A stretch of DNA of 64,000 nt from contig CAZVZX010000025.1 of assembly GCA_964631235.1 (NCBI GenBank), positions 9,751 to 73,750 on the forward strand, in the 5' to 3' direction. Source of the stretch: JARKPK01 sp964631235. GTDB lineage: Bacteria > Planctomycetota > Planctomycetia > Pirellulales > Thermoguttaceae. The position numbers and the translations under genes are program-made. Below the pieces are notes generated by a model that was given only the letters and a program-made list of their open reading frames with translations, did not search any database and was not told the DNA's origin. This document shows positions 25,711-34,670 of this stretch, in pieces (positions within the stretch are counted from its first letter, which is position 1; the number at the start of each line of letters is the position of its first letter).

Positions 25711-26511
25711 TCAATCAAGCCCATTGAGCCAGTCGCCGAGAACCGAATTGAACCCGGCCGGATTCTCGATCGGCGTCAGGTGTCCGGCATCGGGGATGAC
25801 GGCAAACCGGCTGTTCGGCACGGCGGCGGCCATCGCCCGCATCTCTTCGGGCGGCGAGGTAACATCGTCGGCGCCGACGACGAAGAGTGTCGGGCAACGG
25901 ATCGCAGGCAGCAACTCCGTCGAATCGCGGCGCTCGCCCATGGCCAACGCTGCCGCGGCGATCGTTTCCGGCGGGCAGCGGCGAACCATCTCTTTCCAGC
26001 GATCGACGGCGCCCGGGCGTTCGGCCGACGTCCGCGGCGAGAACATCCGCGGCTGCATCGCTTCGATGACGAACTCCGGCCCCTGCTCGATGACCCGCGA
26101 AGCCATGGTTCTTCGCGCGGCCTTCGTCTCGGGCGTATCGGCGGCGGCGCGGGTGTCGCACAGCACCAGCCCCCGCAGGCGGTCGGCGTACTTTCGCACA
26201 AACTCGAAGGCGATGTACCCGCCCATCGATAACCCGCAGAATACGACCGGTTCGCTGATCCGCAGAGCGTCGAGCAGATGGACCAAGTCGTCGGCGAACT
26301 GCTCGATCGACAAATTCGCGGTGCGCGCCGAGCGGCTCGCGCCGAACCCGCGGAGGTCGGGCGCAATCAGTCGCCCGAGATCGGCCAGCCCGGTAAGCTG
26401 CTCGTCCCAAAGCGAGTGATCCAAGGGGAATCCGTGAACCAGCAACACGGGCCGGCCTTGGCCTTTGTCGATGTAGTGGAACTGTTCGTCGGCGATTGAA
26501 AGCGTCGGCAT
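25711..26511 (-). CDS. Alpha/beta-fold hydrolase
   Basis: A 266-residue hydrolase with the classical elements: oxyanion-loop LLVHGFPLDHSLWD, nucleophile elbow GLSMGGY (Ser), acid VVGADDVTSPPEE (Asp) and AGHLTPIENPAGF (His). The sequence resembles 3-oxoadipate enol-lactonase/haloperoxidase-like esterases, but substrate cannot be assigned. No signal peptide is present, so it is cytoplasmic. It is the last of a minus-strand run and lies 71 bp after the TPR lipoprotein gene. Confidence 0.9.
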   Translation of the reverse strand: MPTLSIADEQFHYIDKGQGRPVLLVHGFPLDHSLWDEQLTGLADLGRLIAPDLRGFGASRSARTANLSIEQFADDLVHLLDALRISEPVVFCGLSMGGYIAFEFVRKYADRLRGLVLCDTRAAADTPETKAARRTMASRVIEQGPEFVIEAMQPRMFSPRTSAERPGAVDRWKEMVRRCPPETIAAAALAMGERRDSTELLPAIRCPTLFVVGADDVTSPPEEMRAMAAAVPNSRFAVIPDAGHLTPIENPAGFNSVLGDWLNGLD

Positions 26512-26582
26512 ATTCTCCCCTCGCAGAAATCGCGTGCAATAGCGCAGTCAGTGCGCTGATCGACTACAACACTGCGGCCGAG

Positions 26583-28493
26583 TCAAGATCCGGCCGCGGC
26601 GGCCTTCTTCCGCCGCCATTGCTCTTTGAACTTCTCGAGCTGGCGCGTAATCAATCCGTTGTGCGGCTCGATCTCGGCGGCGCGCGACTGATGGTGGACG
26701 GCCTTTTCGTAATCGCCCATCGCCGCGTACACGTGGGCCAAGGTATCGAGATATCCGGCATTGTTCGGGCTAAGCTCCAAGGAGCGGAGCGAATGTTTCA
26801 GTGCAACGCCGAGCACGGCGCGATCGTCGGCGGTGTTGCCCACCAACCAAGCATACTGATTCATGTGCATCGGGTTATCAGGCTCGTTGGCGATGTCTTG
26901 CAGCAGCTCGTCGGCAATGCGTTTGATTTTCGCCGCCACGCTCTCCCGCTGTTCCGGAGACAAGCCATCGAAGCGGTGGGCCATGATCAACAGATCAATG
27001 TCAGGCTCGTCGGCGGCAAGGCCTTGCAGCAGGTGGTCCTTTTGCTGGTCGCGACGGCCCTGACGCTCGGCGTCGCACGCGAAGAAGAAGTGCATCCGCG
27101 AGGCGATCTCGGCCGTCGATCGATCGGCCAGAACAGCCTGGGGCCGATCGCCGCCCGCAGCGGCCAGCACCTCTTGAAGCACTTTGGCGGCCGCGTCGTC
27201 GCGCTGTTGGTCGTGCAGCATCTCCGCCAGTGAAAACCTCGCGTTCGCCGCCAACGGGTGATTGCCCGGCATTTGCCCAATCACGTGGCGATATTCCGCT
27301 TCGGCCCACTGGAATATCCCCATTTGCTTCAACGCAATCGCCGTGCGCAGGTGTTCCAACAGCGGTTGCAACTCACGTCCGGGAGCAGCGGCCAGCGCCG
27401 CAGCGGCCAATTGTTCGGCCCGTGCCCCGTCGCCCATTTGCTTGACGGCGTACGCGCGGGCGTAGGCCAGAATAGGCTGATCTTGAAAGGGAGCGGGATT
27501 GCGCTGGGCCAACTCTTCGATCAGCTTCCACGCCTTCTGGGCAATCAGCCAGCGGGTCAGTTCGAGAAGCGTCTCCGGCTCGGCAATGTGCAACTCGATC
27601 ATTCGAGCCGCCACGGCCATCGCTTCGTCCGGTTTTTGAAGCTGTTTGAGCCAGTGGAATTGAATCTTCAGCAATCCGCCGACAATCTCGGCGGAGCTGT
27701 CATTCGACCCTTCCTGTTGCAGGCGGAATTCGGTCTCGACGTGTTTGATCCATTGCGAAAGCGCGGCAGACGAATCGCTCGTCCAAGTGAGCCACGTTTG
27801 CACCCACTGGGCCGGCGGCCGCGAGCTGCGCTGCAACAGATCGCTTAGCCCGCGCACTGTCGCGCCCCGCGGCGGCGATGTCGGGTTGTCGGCAATCAGC
27901 GCAATGGCCGCCACTTTGGCCAGCAAAGGCGAACGTTCGTAGAGAATCAATCGGCCGATCGCGTCGGCGCCCTTCGCGTCGGGCAATCGGGCCAGCTTCT
28001 CGATCCGCTCGCGGCGTTGGGCCGGCGAGAGGCTGTCGTAGTCAGCCAGCAGCCGGCGGACTTCCTCCGGGTCGCCCTTGCGCGTCAGATCAACCCGCAA
28101 GAGGCGCAACAAATAGCGCGCCCGAGCCGCGATCTCCAGGTCTTCGTGCGACGCGGCTGCCTGCAACGCGTCGAAAGCATCGTACCCGATCTTCTCCAAT
28201 TGCTGCTGGGCGCGTTCACGGACGAAGAAGTCGGAGTGGCCCAATTCGGCGATCAGCCGGGCAATCTTGGCCGGGTCGGCGGGGGTCGCCTCGGCCGACG
28301 ACTCGGAACCGGCGTGCCGATCCGGCGCGGCCCGCGGAGGCGGTTCGCCGGCCGGCGTCGCACCGGGCGCAGCGCATGCCACGAGCAAGCCGAGGACTGC
28401 GGCCGATGTCCACAGTCCGCGACGAAATATCCGGCGGCAATCGATCTCTGTTGCAAGCAACGGCAGCGGGTTGATCCTGCGATGCGATTCCAT
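26583..28493 (-). CDS. TPR/HEAT-like repeat lipoprotein
   Basis: A 636-residue protein with an N-terminal lipoprotein-type signal (GLWTSAAVLGLLVAC, Cys40), a Pro/Ala linker, then a HEAT-like stretch seen often in planctomycete proteins (ARLIAELGHSDFFVRERAQ, QLEKIGYDAFDALQ). The C-terminal two thirds are TPR-like helical repeats, the clearest being LRSLELSPNNAGYLDTLAHVYA and MGDYEKAVHHQSRAAEIEP. It is probably a periplasmic or membrane-anchored scaffold; no enzymatic motif is seen. Confidence 0.82.
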   Translation of the reverse strand: MESHRRINPLPLLATEIDCRRIFRRGLWTSAAVLGLLVACAAPGATPAGEPPPRAAPDRHAGSESSAEATPADPAKIARLIAELGHSDFFVRERAQQQLEKIGYDAFDALQAAASHEDLEIAARARYLLRLLRVDLTRKGDPEEVRRLLADYDSLSPAQRRERIEKLARLPDAKGADAIGRLILYERSPLLAKVAAIALIADNPTSPPRGATVRGLSDLLQRSSRPPAQWVQTWLTWTSDSSAALSQWIKHVETEFRLQQEGSNDSSAEIVGGLLKIQFHWLKQLQKPDEAMAVAARMIELHIAEPETLLELTRWLIAQKAWKLIEELAQRNPAPFQDQPILAYARAYAVKQMGDGARAEQLAAAALAAAPGRELQPLLEHLRTAIALKQMGIFQWAEAEYRHVIGQMPGNHPLAANARFSLAEMLHDQQRDDAAAKVLQEVLAAAGGDRPQAVLADRSTAEIASRMHFFFACDAERQGRRDQQKDHLLQGLAADEPDIDLLIMAHRFDGLSPEQRESVAAKIKRIADELLQDIANEPDNPMHMNQYAWLVGNTADDRAVLGVALKHSLRSLELSPNNAGYLDTLAHVYAAMGDYEKAVHHQSRAAEIEPHNGLITRQLEKFKEQWRRKKAAAAGS

Positions 28494-28634
28494 GCGATTG
28501 TCTCGTCAGCATTTCCGACGTTCGCGCGCCGGATTCTTGAATCGTCGCCGGCGCGTCTCGGGCGGCCGATGTTGCGCAGGCAGTGCCGCCCGATGCGCGC
28601 TCTATTCGTTGGACAGGGCCGCCTACGGCAACGC

Positions 28635-29948
28635 CTATAGTAAACCGTAGAAACGGCCGCCGCTTCGGGCAAGGCGGTTGAGCAACGGCGGCGGCTCCAG
28701 CCGAGCGACAAATCGCGGCAGCGGGCGAAGCATCTCGCTGATCCGCGCCGCGCCGAGGTTGTCGCCCCACCAAAGCAGCCCGCCCTTGGTCGGCGGAAAG
28801 CCCAGCCCGTAGAGCATCGCCAAGTCGATGTCGCGCGGGTCGGAAACACGGTGTTCCTCGATCATTCGCGCCGCTTCGACCAGCATCGGCAAAATCAGCG
28901 ACATCGTCAGTGTATGGTCGTTAAGGCGCTCTTGACCATCGACCGCGGCCGAGATCAACTCGCTTGCCTCGCGACTGATCGTCGGTTGCACGGCCGAATC
29001 AGCCGGGTAGTCGTAGAACCCCGCGCCGGCGGCACGTCCCGTCCGGCTGTGCCTCACCATTTCGACCAACAGGCGATAGACGGGTTCGTCGGCACCGAGC
29101 ATCGGCGAAATCTGGCCGCCGTATTGCAGCAGGCGATCGAGGCCGATCTCGTCGATCAGTCGCAGCGGGCCCATCGCCATCCCGAATTGCAACGCCGCCT
29201 CTTCAACGGCCGACGGCGATGCGCCGACCGAGAGCAGGTCGGCCCCCGCACACAGATACGGCAACATGAGCCGCGTGACCAAGAACCCCGGCCCGTCGGA
29301 GACGATCACCGGCATCCGCTGCAACGCGGCCGCATGCTGAACCGCCACGGAAAGCGTGCGGTCGCTGGTTTTCGGGCCGCGGACAATCTCGACCAACGGA
29401 CGTTGCCGCAGCGGTTGGCAAAAGCGCATCCCGCAAAAACGCGACGGCTCGCGCAAACCAGCCGCCAAACGACCCACCGAAATTGTTCCCGTATTGGTCA
29501 TCAATACGGTCTCGGGCGCCAGTTGCGGCTCGATCTCGGCGTATAGCTTTTGCTTCGCGGCGGTCGATTCGACGATCGATTCGATCACCAGATCGCAACG
29601 AAGCACCGGGCCGAGCGAAATGCTCGTCATCAACAAATGATCGACGCGCTCTTGCGCCGACTCTTGAGGCAACTCGCGCGACAATTCGTCGGCCACCCGC
29701 TCGCCCAACCGACAAAGCACCCGGCGATCGCTGTCGGTAACGGTCGTCGGAACGCCGTGCTGCACCTCGATCGCCGCCAAGTAGGCGCCCATCGATCCCG
29801 CGCCGACGATTCCCGCGGTGCGGGCCGCCGGCGCTCGCTCCGTCCATCGCGCGACCATTTCGCGGTGGTACTCGAGCAGCCGCTCCACGTTTTCCAGCGC
29901 GCGGCGCTGCAACGATTCCGGCGACCGACGTTCGACGAAATGACTCAC
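28635..29948 (-). CDS. 3-hydroxyacyl-CoA dehydrogenase (FadB/FadJ C-terminal-like)
   Basis: A protein of about 437 residues, NAD-dependent, matching the dehydrogenase part of fatty-acid oxidation complexes. The Rossmann motif is AGIVGAGSMGAYLA. It is followed by LVIESIVESTAAKQKLYAEIE, LMTNTGTISVGRLA, FCGMRFCQPL (in place of the usual 'GmHFFnP') and VSDGPGFLVTRLMLPYL, plus the C-terminal GLGFPPTKGG motif. The catalytic His of 'HFFNP' appears replaced (RFCQP), so activity is uncertain. No enoyl-CoA hydratase domain is attached, and no thiolase lies nearby. The start is uncertain: a GTG at 29948 has AGGG upstream, whereas the frame is open to 30026. Confidence 0.82.
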   Translation of the reverse strand: MSHFVERRSPESLQRRALENVERLLEYHREMVARWTERAPAARTAGIVGAGSMGAYLAAIEVQHGVPTTVTDSDRRVLCRLGERVADELSRELPQESAQERVDHLLMTSISLGPVLRCDLVIESIVESTAAKQKLYAEIEPQLAPETVLMTNTGTISVGRLAAGLREPSRFCGMRFCQPLRQRPLVEIVRGPKTSDRTLSVAVQHAAALQRMPVIVSDGPGFLVTRLMLPYLCAGADLLSVGASPSAVEEAALQFGMAMGPLRLIDEIGLDRLLQYGGQISPMLGADEPVYRLLVEMVRHSRTGRAAGAGFYDYPADSAVQPTISREASELISAAVDGQERLNDHTLTMSLILPMLVEAARMIEEHRVSDPRDIDLAMLYGLGFPPTKGGLLWWGDNLGAARISEMLRPLPRFVARLEPPPLLNRLARSGGRFYGLL

Positions 29949-30287
29949 CAGAACAGCCCTATCCGGAAAAACGACCGCACCGCGTCGAGCCGTCGCCCAT
30001 CGGCACCCGACCCGCGCGCCGAGCACCGCACACCGAGCCCCGAGGCACAGCCCGGCCCGGGGAATCGACGCAGCCCGGCCTCGACCGAAAAACGCATTCG
30101 GCGACGGTTCGATGCCCGCCCAGCCCCGACCGAGGCGAAGTGCGGCCGCGGTCTCAGCCCGAGATTATACCACGTTCTCCGATGGCCGTCGCCGACGTTG
30201 GGAAGAAACTGGGCCGAAGGTACGGCAACGGCGGAGCCCATATCGCCCGGCAGCGGTGTTTCTGCGGCAACGACCTCTGCTCGCGGA

Positions 30288-32651
30288 TCAGTGGTTCTGC
30301 GCGGCCCAGCGTTTCCATCGGGCGATGCGCTGCGAGGTGTTTCGCGGCATCGCGTTTTCCGGCTCCTCCGCCCGGGGCGAACCACCCTCCGAAATCGAAT
30401 CGCCTGATGAGTCGGCGGGCATCTCGGCGACGTCGTGCCCCACACAAAGCGGCAGGGCAGCCAAGGCGGCCCGCTGCACGCTCACTTGACCATCGAGCAT
30501 GTGGATGAGCGCCGGCACGAACTCGCGAAGCCCCAGCCTACCCATCAGCTCGGCGGTTTGGCGTTGCAAGTGCGGATCGTCGGAATAGGCCAGGCGTTCC
30601 AAGGCTGCCGGTCCGGCTGCGTCGCCCACCAAGGCCAGGGCGGCGGCCGCCTCGAAACACACCTGCCCGTTCGAGTGTCCCAGAAGGCGTTTGACCGATT
30701 CACGATCGTCGATTTGCCCCCCGGCGGCCAGGGCATGCAGTGCCGCGGCCACCACCGCTGCATGACGATCGGCCAAGGCGGGCGCCAAGGCCGTGCGATG
30801 GGCGGGCGACGGATCGCGTGCCAGCAGTTCGCACGCCCGACGTCGGACATCCGCCGAAGGATGAGTCAAACCGACGTAGGCCAACTGATGTGCCGCCGGC
30901 CCGCCGCCGGCAACCGCCTGCAATAGACTCTGCCAAATCAAGGGGTCCGACTCGGCAGCGGCACGCTGATAGATGAGTTCGGTCTGTTCGGACGAAAGGG
31001 GCGCATCGGCCGCAAGGCGGACCAGTTCCGCGGCCGCCCGTCGCCGCTCGATGACATCGAGCGAGCCGAGCTGTTCGATCTGCTTGGCAATGGCTTCGTT
31101 GCGTTGGCGATGGTCGGCCGAACTTGCGTCGGTCGCCGCGGCCGCATCGGCCTGCGAGGCGGTTGCTCCTGGGAATTGCCGCCGGAACTCGCGCCGCAAA
31201 TCGGCCAACGCCCGCGATCGCTGTTCCGATCCGCTATCGGCAGAAAAACGACTCGCATTCGGCCAACGTTGGGCCAGCGCGTCGGCCGCGGCGCGCCGCA
31301 CGACCAATGAGGTGCTCTCCATGGCCGAAAGCAGCAATTCGCCCGATTCTTCGACGGGCCATTGCCCCACCGCAGCAATCGCCGCCAGTTGGACGCGGGT
31401 GCCGGCATCGGCGAGTAAACGCTGCGCCGTGCGGCGGGCATTGCGTCCGCTCAACTGCCCAAGCTGCCGAGCCGCTGTCTCGCGCACCCGCCACGAAAGA
31501 TCGGTCGCCGCTGCCAGCGCGTCGTCGGGCCAACCGCCGGCGGCCAATGCCTCGACGGCTGCGGCACGCATCGTTTCGCTATGGTCCGACGAGAGCAGTT
31601 CGTTCAGCGCGCGGCGCGCGCGCGCATCGCCGCGGTGGGCGCCCAAGCCTGCCACCGCCGCCAACCGCACCTTGAGGTCAACATCGCGAAGCGCATGCAA
31701 ACAGCGGTCGAGCGATTCCGGGTGCTGCGAACGGCAAAGGATTTCCAACACTGCGGCGCGAACGCGAGGGTCATTGTCGTCGTAAAGGGCAACCGCATCT
31801 TCCGGCGGCTGTCCTTCTCGACGCCAGCGCTCGAGCGCGGCCCAACGCACCTCGGGCGAGCGATTTGCCAGCGCGCGAAGATAAACGGCATCAGCCGATT
31901 CGTCGGCCAACGGCGCGCAGGCGATCAGCAACTCGGCAGCCAGCTCGGGCGGGCATGCCGCCACCGGAGAATCCGATAGATAATCGTTCAACAGGGCGCG
32001 CAGCGATTCGGCGGCCTCAGGCGCATCGAGCGCGGCAAGCGCTTCGACGGCCGCACAGCGCATCGCCACGGGCAAGTGGGCCGCACGCACCACACGAGGC
32101 AACACGCCCGCCCCAGAAGCATCGCCCCAACGAGTCAAAACGATCGCGGCGTTGCCGGCAATGACCAAATCGGCGGCTTTCGTCCAACGGCGCAGGCTTG
32201 CTCGTTGGTCGGCGGGCCGTTCGGCCATTCGTTCCAAATCGCCGTAACGCCATCGTCGCGGACTATCGGCCGGAGCGCGGCTCCATACGCTGAGTCTTCG
32301 CCCCTGCGCGTCGGCGACGGTGGCACGCGCAAGGATTTCGCGGTCGTCCGCAAAGTCGTTGGGTGAATCGGCCGGCGAAGACGATGCGTCGTCGGGCCGA
32401 TGGGGAGACGCCTTGCCCGAATCGCGATGCCGCGGGCGCGAATCGGCGATCACTTGCTCGTCGGCAGCGCCCAGAGGGCGAAGAAGCCCACTGGGCAAAT
32501 GTCCGCAGCCGGCCATCGCGGCACAAAGAATAGCCGCCGCACCGAGTCGGATGCAGCCAATCAGAGCTTGTCCGGTTCGGCTGCTTCCGTGCAGTCGCTG
32601 CCGCGATCTCGCCCAGCGGATCAGTCGATGCGCGCGATGATCTGCATCCAT
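30288..32651 (-). CDS. HEAT-repeat lipoprotein
   Basis: A 787-residue protein starting MDADHRAHRL, with a lipobox AMAGC (Cys49) and then a disordered Ser/Asp-rich linker. From about residue 150 to the end it is an array of HEAT/PBS-lyase-like repeats: 'AVLEILCRSQHPESLDRC', 'LKVRLAAVAGLGAHRGDA', 'WRVRETAARQLGQLSGR' and many more. Such arrays are protein-interaction scaffolds. I see no enzyme domain. The ATG at 32651 has AAAGGAT upstream; the open frame runs 68 codons further but is Cys/Arg-rich and unlike the protein. It lies downstream of the related gene at 32861, so the two may be co-transcribed. Confidence 0.83.
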   Translation of the reverse strand: MDADHRAHRLIRWARSRQRLHGSSRTGQALIGCIRLGAAAILCAAMAGCGHLPSGLLRPLGAADEQVIADSRPRHRDSGKASPHRPDDASSSPADSPNDFADDREILARATVADAQGRRLSVWSRAPADSPRRWRYGDLERMAERPADQRASLRRWTKAADLVIAGNAAIVLTRWGDASGAGVLPRVVRAAHLPVAMRCAAVEALAALDAPEAAESLRALLNDYLSDSPVAACPPELAAELLIACAPLADESADAVYLRALANRSPEVRWAALERWRREGQPPEDAVALYDDNDPRVRAAVLEILCRSQHPESLDRCLHALRDVDLKVRLAAVAGLGAHRGDARARRALNELLSSDHSETMRAAAVEALAAGGWPDDALAAATDLSWRVRETAARQLGQLSGRNARRTAQRLLADAGTRVQLAAIAAVGQWPVEESGELLLSAMESTSLVVRRAAADALAQRWPNASRFSADSGSEQRSRALADLRREFRRQFPGATASQADAAAATDASSADHRQRNEAIAKQIEQLGSLDVIERRRAAAELVRLAADAPLSSEQTELIYQRAAAESDPLIWQSLLQAVAGGGPAAHQLAYVGLTHPSADVRRRACELLARDPSPAHRTALAPALADRHAAVVAAALHALAAGGQIDDRESVKRLLGHSNGQVCFEAAAALALVGDAAGPAALERLAYSDDPHLQRQTAELMGRLGLREFVPALIHMLDGQVSVQRAALAALPLCVGHDVAEMPADSSGDSISEGGSPRAEEPENAMPRNTSQRIARWKRWAAQNH

Positions 32652-32860
32652 CGGGCTCAATCCTTTTCGCCCTCGGCGGCTGCTCGAAACGGCCTCGACA
32701 AAGGCCCGGCACTCGGTTCCAGTCTCTCGAAGAATAGCTCTCGGCCCATCACAACATCGGAATCGTGTTGCGTGAATCGCCAAGCAACACGTTGGCGGTT
32801 GTGCGGGCCGGTTTGTCGCTCCCTGCTTCCTGCGATGGCCGACAAGCCGAAACACTCAGG

Positions 32861-34087
32861 TCAATTCAACAAAGGCTGGAGTTTCTCTCGCTGTTGCCTG
32901 ATGACGGGCAGCGCGGCCGATTCCGCGCCGGCCAATGCCGCCGTCAAGTCTTTCAGCGCCGGTTCGATCGCGGCAAGATACTCGCGTCCTTTTCCTTCGC
33001 CAACCACCGACTGAAGACGTTTCGCCGCCTCTCCGGCAACCACAATTCGTTCTTTGATGCGTCGCCCGACGAGTCCGGCATCTTCCTCCATTTGGCAGGC
33101 GTCGTGCAGAAACGCGGCCAGGCCGAGGGCGGCCACGGCGGCATTTTCGGGCGAGACGCCCGCCATGTCGAGCTTGCTTATCGCACGAACCGCGGCGCGG
33201 CGGGCCAGCAACAGCGTCGAACGATCGCTGGCCAACTTGCCCAAGGCGACGAGCACTTCGCCCTTCGGGCCGGGCCGCCCCAATTCGCTGAGGATGTCGG
33301 CCGCTTGAGCCTTCAGCCAAGCGTGGCCCTCCGGCGTGCGCCCTGCCGGGGGCTGCGTGGCAGTGACCAACCGCAAGCAGGCGTCCGTTACATTTTGCCG
33401 CAGCTCGTCGCTGAGGCTCTTCGCGCGAACATGCCGCATGATGCCGATCAGGGCCGCCACACGAACGTAATCGGCCTGTTGGGGATCGGCCACGGCGGCC
33501 AACATCACGGGCACCGTCTTGCTCCAAGGCTTGCCGGGATCGCTCCCCTGCGGCTCGATCTCGTTCAACTCCCCGATCGCCAACATGGCGTTGTACCGCG
33601 CGGCCGCATGATAATTGCCTTTGGCGATGCCCTGCAAAACGCTGAGCGCAATCTCGTTGAGCGCATCATGTGCGCCGCTGCGCGGATAGGTGAGGTCGTT
33701 GCGCAATTCGCGGCGCAGGCTTCGTGCCGTACCGTCGGAAAGCTTGCTCTCGTTCTCCTTGAGCGTCCAGCGGGCGAGGGCGTATTTCGAGTAGTACTCT
33801 TCGAGAAGGCGACGTTGTGCGTCGTCGGGCGGAGTCGGGCGCTGGCGAATTTCACGAACCTCGTTGATCCGTTTGGCCAATTCTGCAACCACGGCCATTT
33901 CTTCCACCGGTTGATTCGCTGCCGGCGCGGCCGCAGCAGGCGGCGCTTCCCGGGCAGGCTGCTCTGCCGCCCCGATCGGCCGCACGAGAAGGACTTGCCC
34001 GGCCAGCAAGACGCCCGCAATGGCAATGCTCACAAATCGCAGTCGTTGCGGTTGTCCTAACATGTTCATGTGGATCAGTTTCTGCAT
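32861..34087 (-). CDS. Exported helical-repeat (HEAT-like) protein
   Basis: A 408-residue protein with a signal peptide (LRFVSIAIAGVLLAGQVLLV, then GAAEQPAREAPP) and an Ala/Pro linker. The body is helical and HEAT-like in spacing: NYHAARYNAMLAIGELNEIE is split as NYHAAARYNAML and AIGELNEIEP, with VRVAALIGIMRHVRAKSLSD and AWLKAQAADILSELGRPGPK further on. No catalytic motif is seen; it is probably periplasmic. ATG 34087 has AAGGA five bases upstream. It precedes the HEAT lipoprotein gene at 32651 by 209 bp in the same direction. Confidence 0.8.
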   Translation of the reverse strand: MQKLIHMNMLGQPQRLRFVSIAIAGVLLAGQVLLVRPIGAAEQPAREAPPAAAAPAANQPVEEMAVVAELAKRINEVREIRQRPTPPDDAQRRLLEEYYSKYALARWTLKENESKLSDGTARSLRRELRNDLTYPRSGAHDALNEIALSVLQGIAKGNYHAAARYNAMLAIGELNEIEPQGSDPGKPWSKTVPVMLAAVADPQQADYVRVAALIGIMRHVRAKSLSDELRQNVTDACLRLVTATQPPAGRTPEGHAWLKAQAADILSELGRPGPKGEVLVALGKLASDRSTLLLARRAAVRAISKLDMAGVSPENAAVAALGLAAFLHDACQMEEDAGLVGRRIKERIVVAGEAAKRLQSVVGEGKGREYLAAIEPALKDLTAALAGAESAALPVIRQQREKLQPLLN

Positions 34088-34225
34088 TTCGTCCTTCGTC
34101 CCACCGGCGATGCGGCGCAGGCAGAGAATCAACAGTAAAAGCCGGCAAGCGGCGCAAGATAAGCAGGCGTCGGCGGGCGACGCGCCCCGTGGCCGCCCGA
34201 TTCCGGCACGGAACTCTCTGCTATT

Positions 34226-34255
34226 AGCGTACCCATCCCGATCGAACCTCGTCAA
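34226..34255 (-). promoter_or_regulatory. Candidate promoter of the helical-repeat gene
   Basis: On the minus strand TTGACG (34255-34250), an 18-nt spacer and TACGCT (34231-34226). It lies about 140 nt upstream of the start codon at 34087 in the right direction. Confidence 0.4.
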
Positions 34256-34456
34256 GCTGGCTCGTTCCGCCGGGGGAACGTCGCCCCGCCCGGCGCAAAC
34301 CGGCCGGTTTGCGCGTGGGAGCCGAAGTATGAAGTATGTACCTGGTCGAGCAAGTCGCGTGAGCCAACCGCAAGTGGGTTGTCGGGACATCGGGGATCAT
34401 GGCCTTGGTGTCGCCGGTATCCGTTACCATAGCGGCTGACGAGTTGGGCGGCCGCT

Positions 34457-34554
34457 CAATGGCTCCACATCATGGCGAAAGCCGCCGAACTTGCGGCGGA
34501 ACAGCCGACGGCACGTTGTCCCGATTTCGTCCGCTTCCGTTTTTCGTATCTAAT
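34457..34554 (+). repeat. Dispersed intergenic repeat, divergent copy F
   Basis: A decayed member of the repeat family: it keeps CAATGGCTCCACATCATGGC at the left end and CCGCTTCCGTTTTTCG at the right end in the correct order and spacing (98 bp), but the GC core is rearranged. Assignment is less certain than for the other five copies. Confidence 0.5.
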
Positions 34555-34670
34555 CAGCCGTCTGAAGCCCCGGAGGGCCACGCTCCGTCGTGGCCGGGAA
34601 TCGGCGGCCATGCGTTTTCCCTTGAAACTTGCGGGCGGCGGCCGCTGGAACCGGGTTCTTCAACGAGTTG

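Larger units (their letters stand above)
34088..34670. other. Intergenic region with promoter and repeat copy F
   Basis: 583 bases between two minus-strand genes. It contains the candidate promoter at 34226-34255 and the divergent repeat copy at 34457-34554, both listed separately, and a small direct repeat GAAGTATGAAGTATG near 34323. No gene is seen. Confidence 0.5.
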
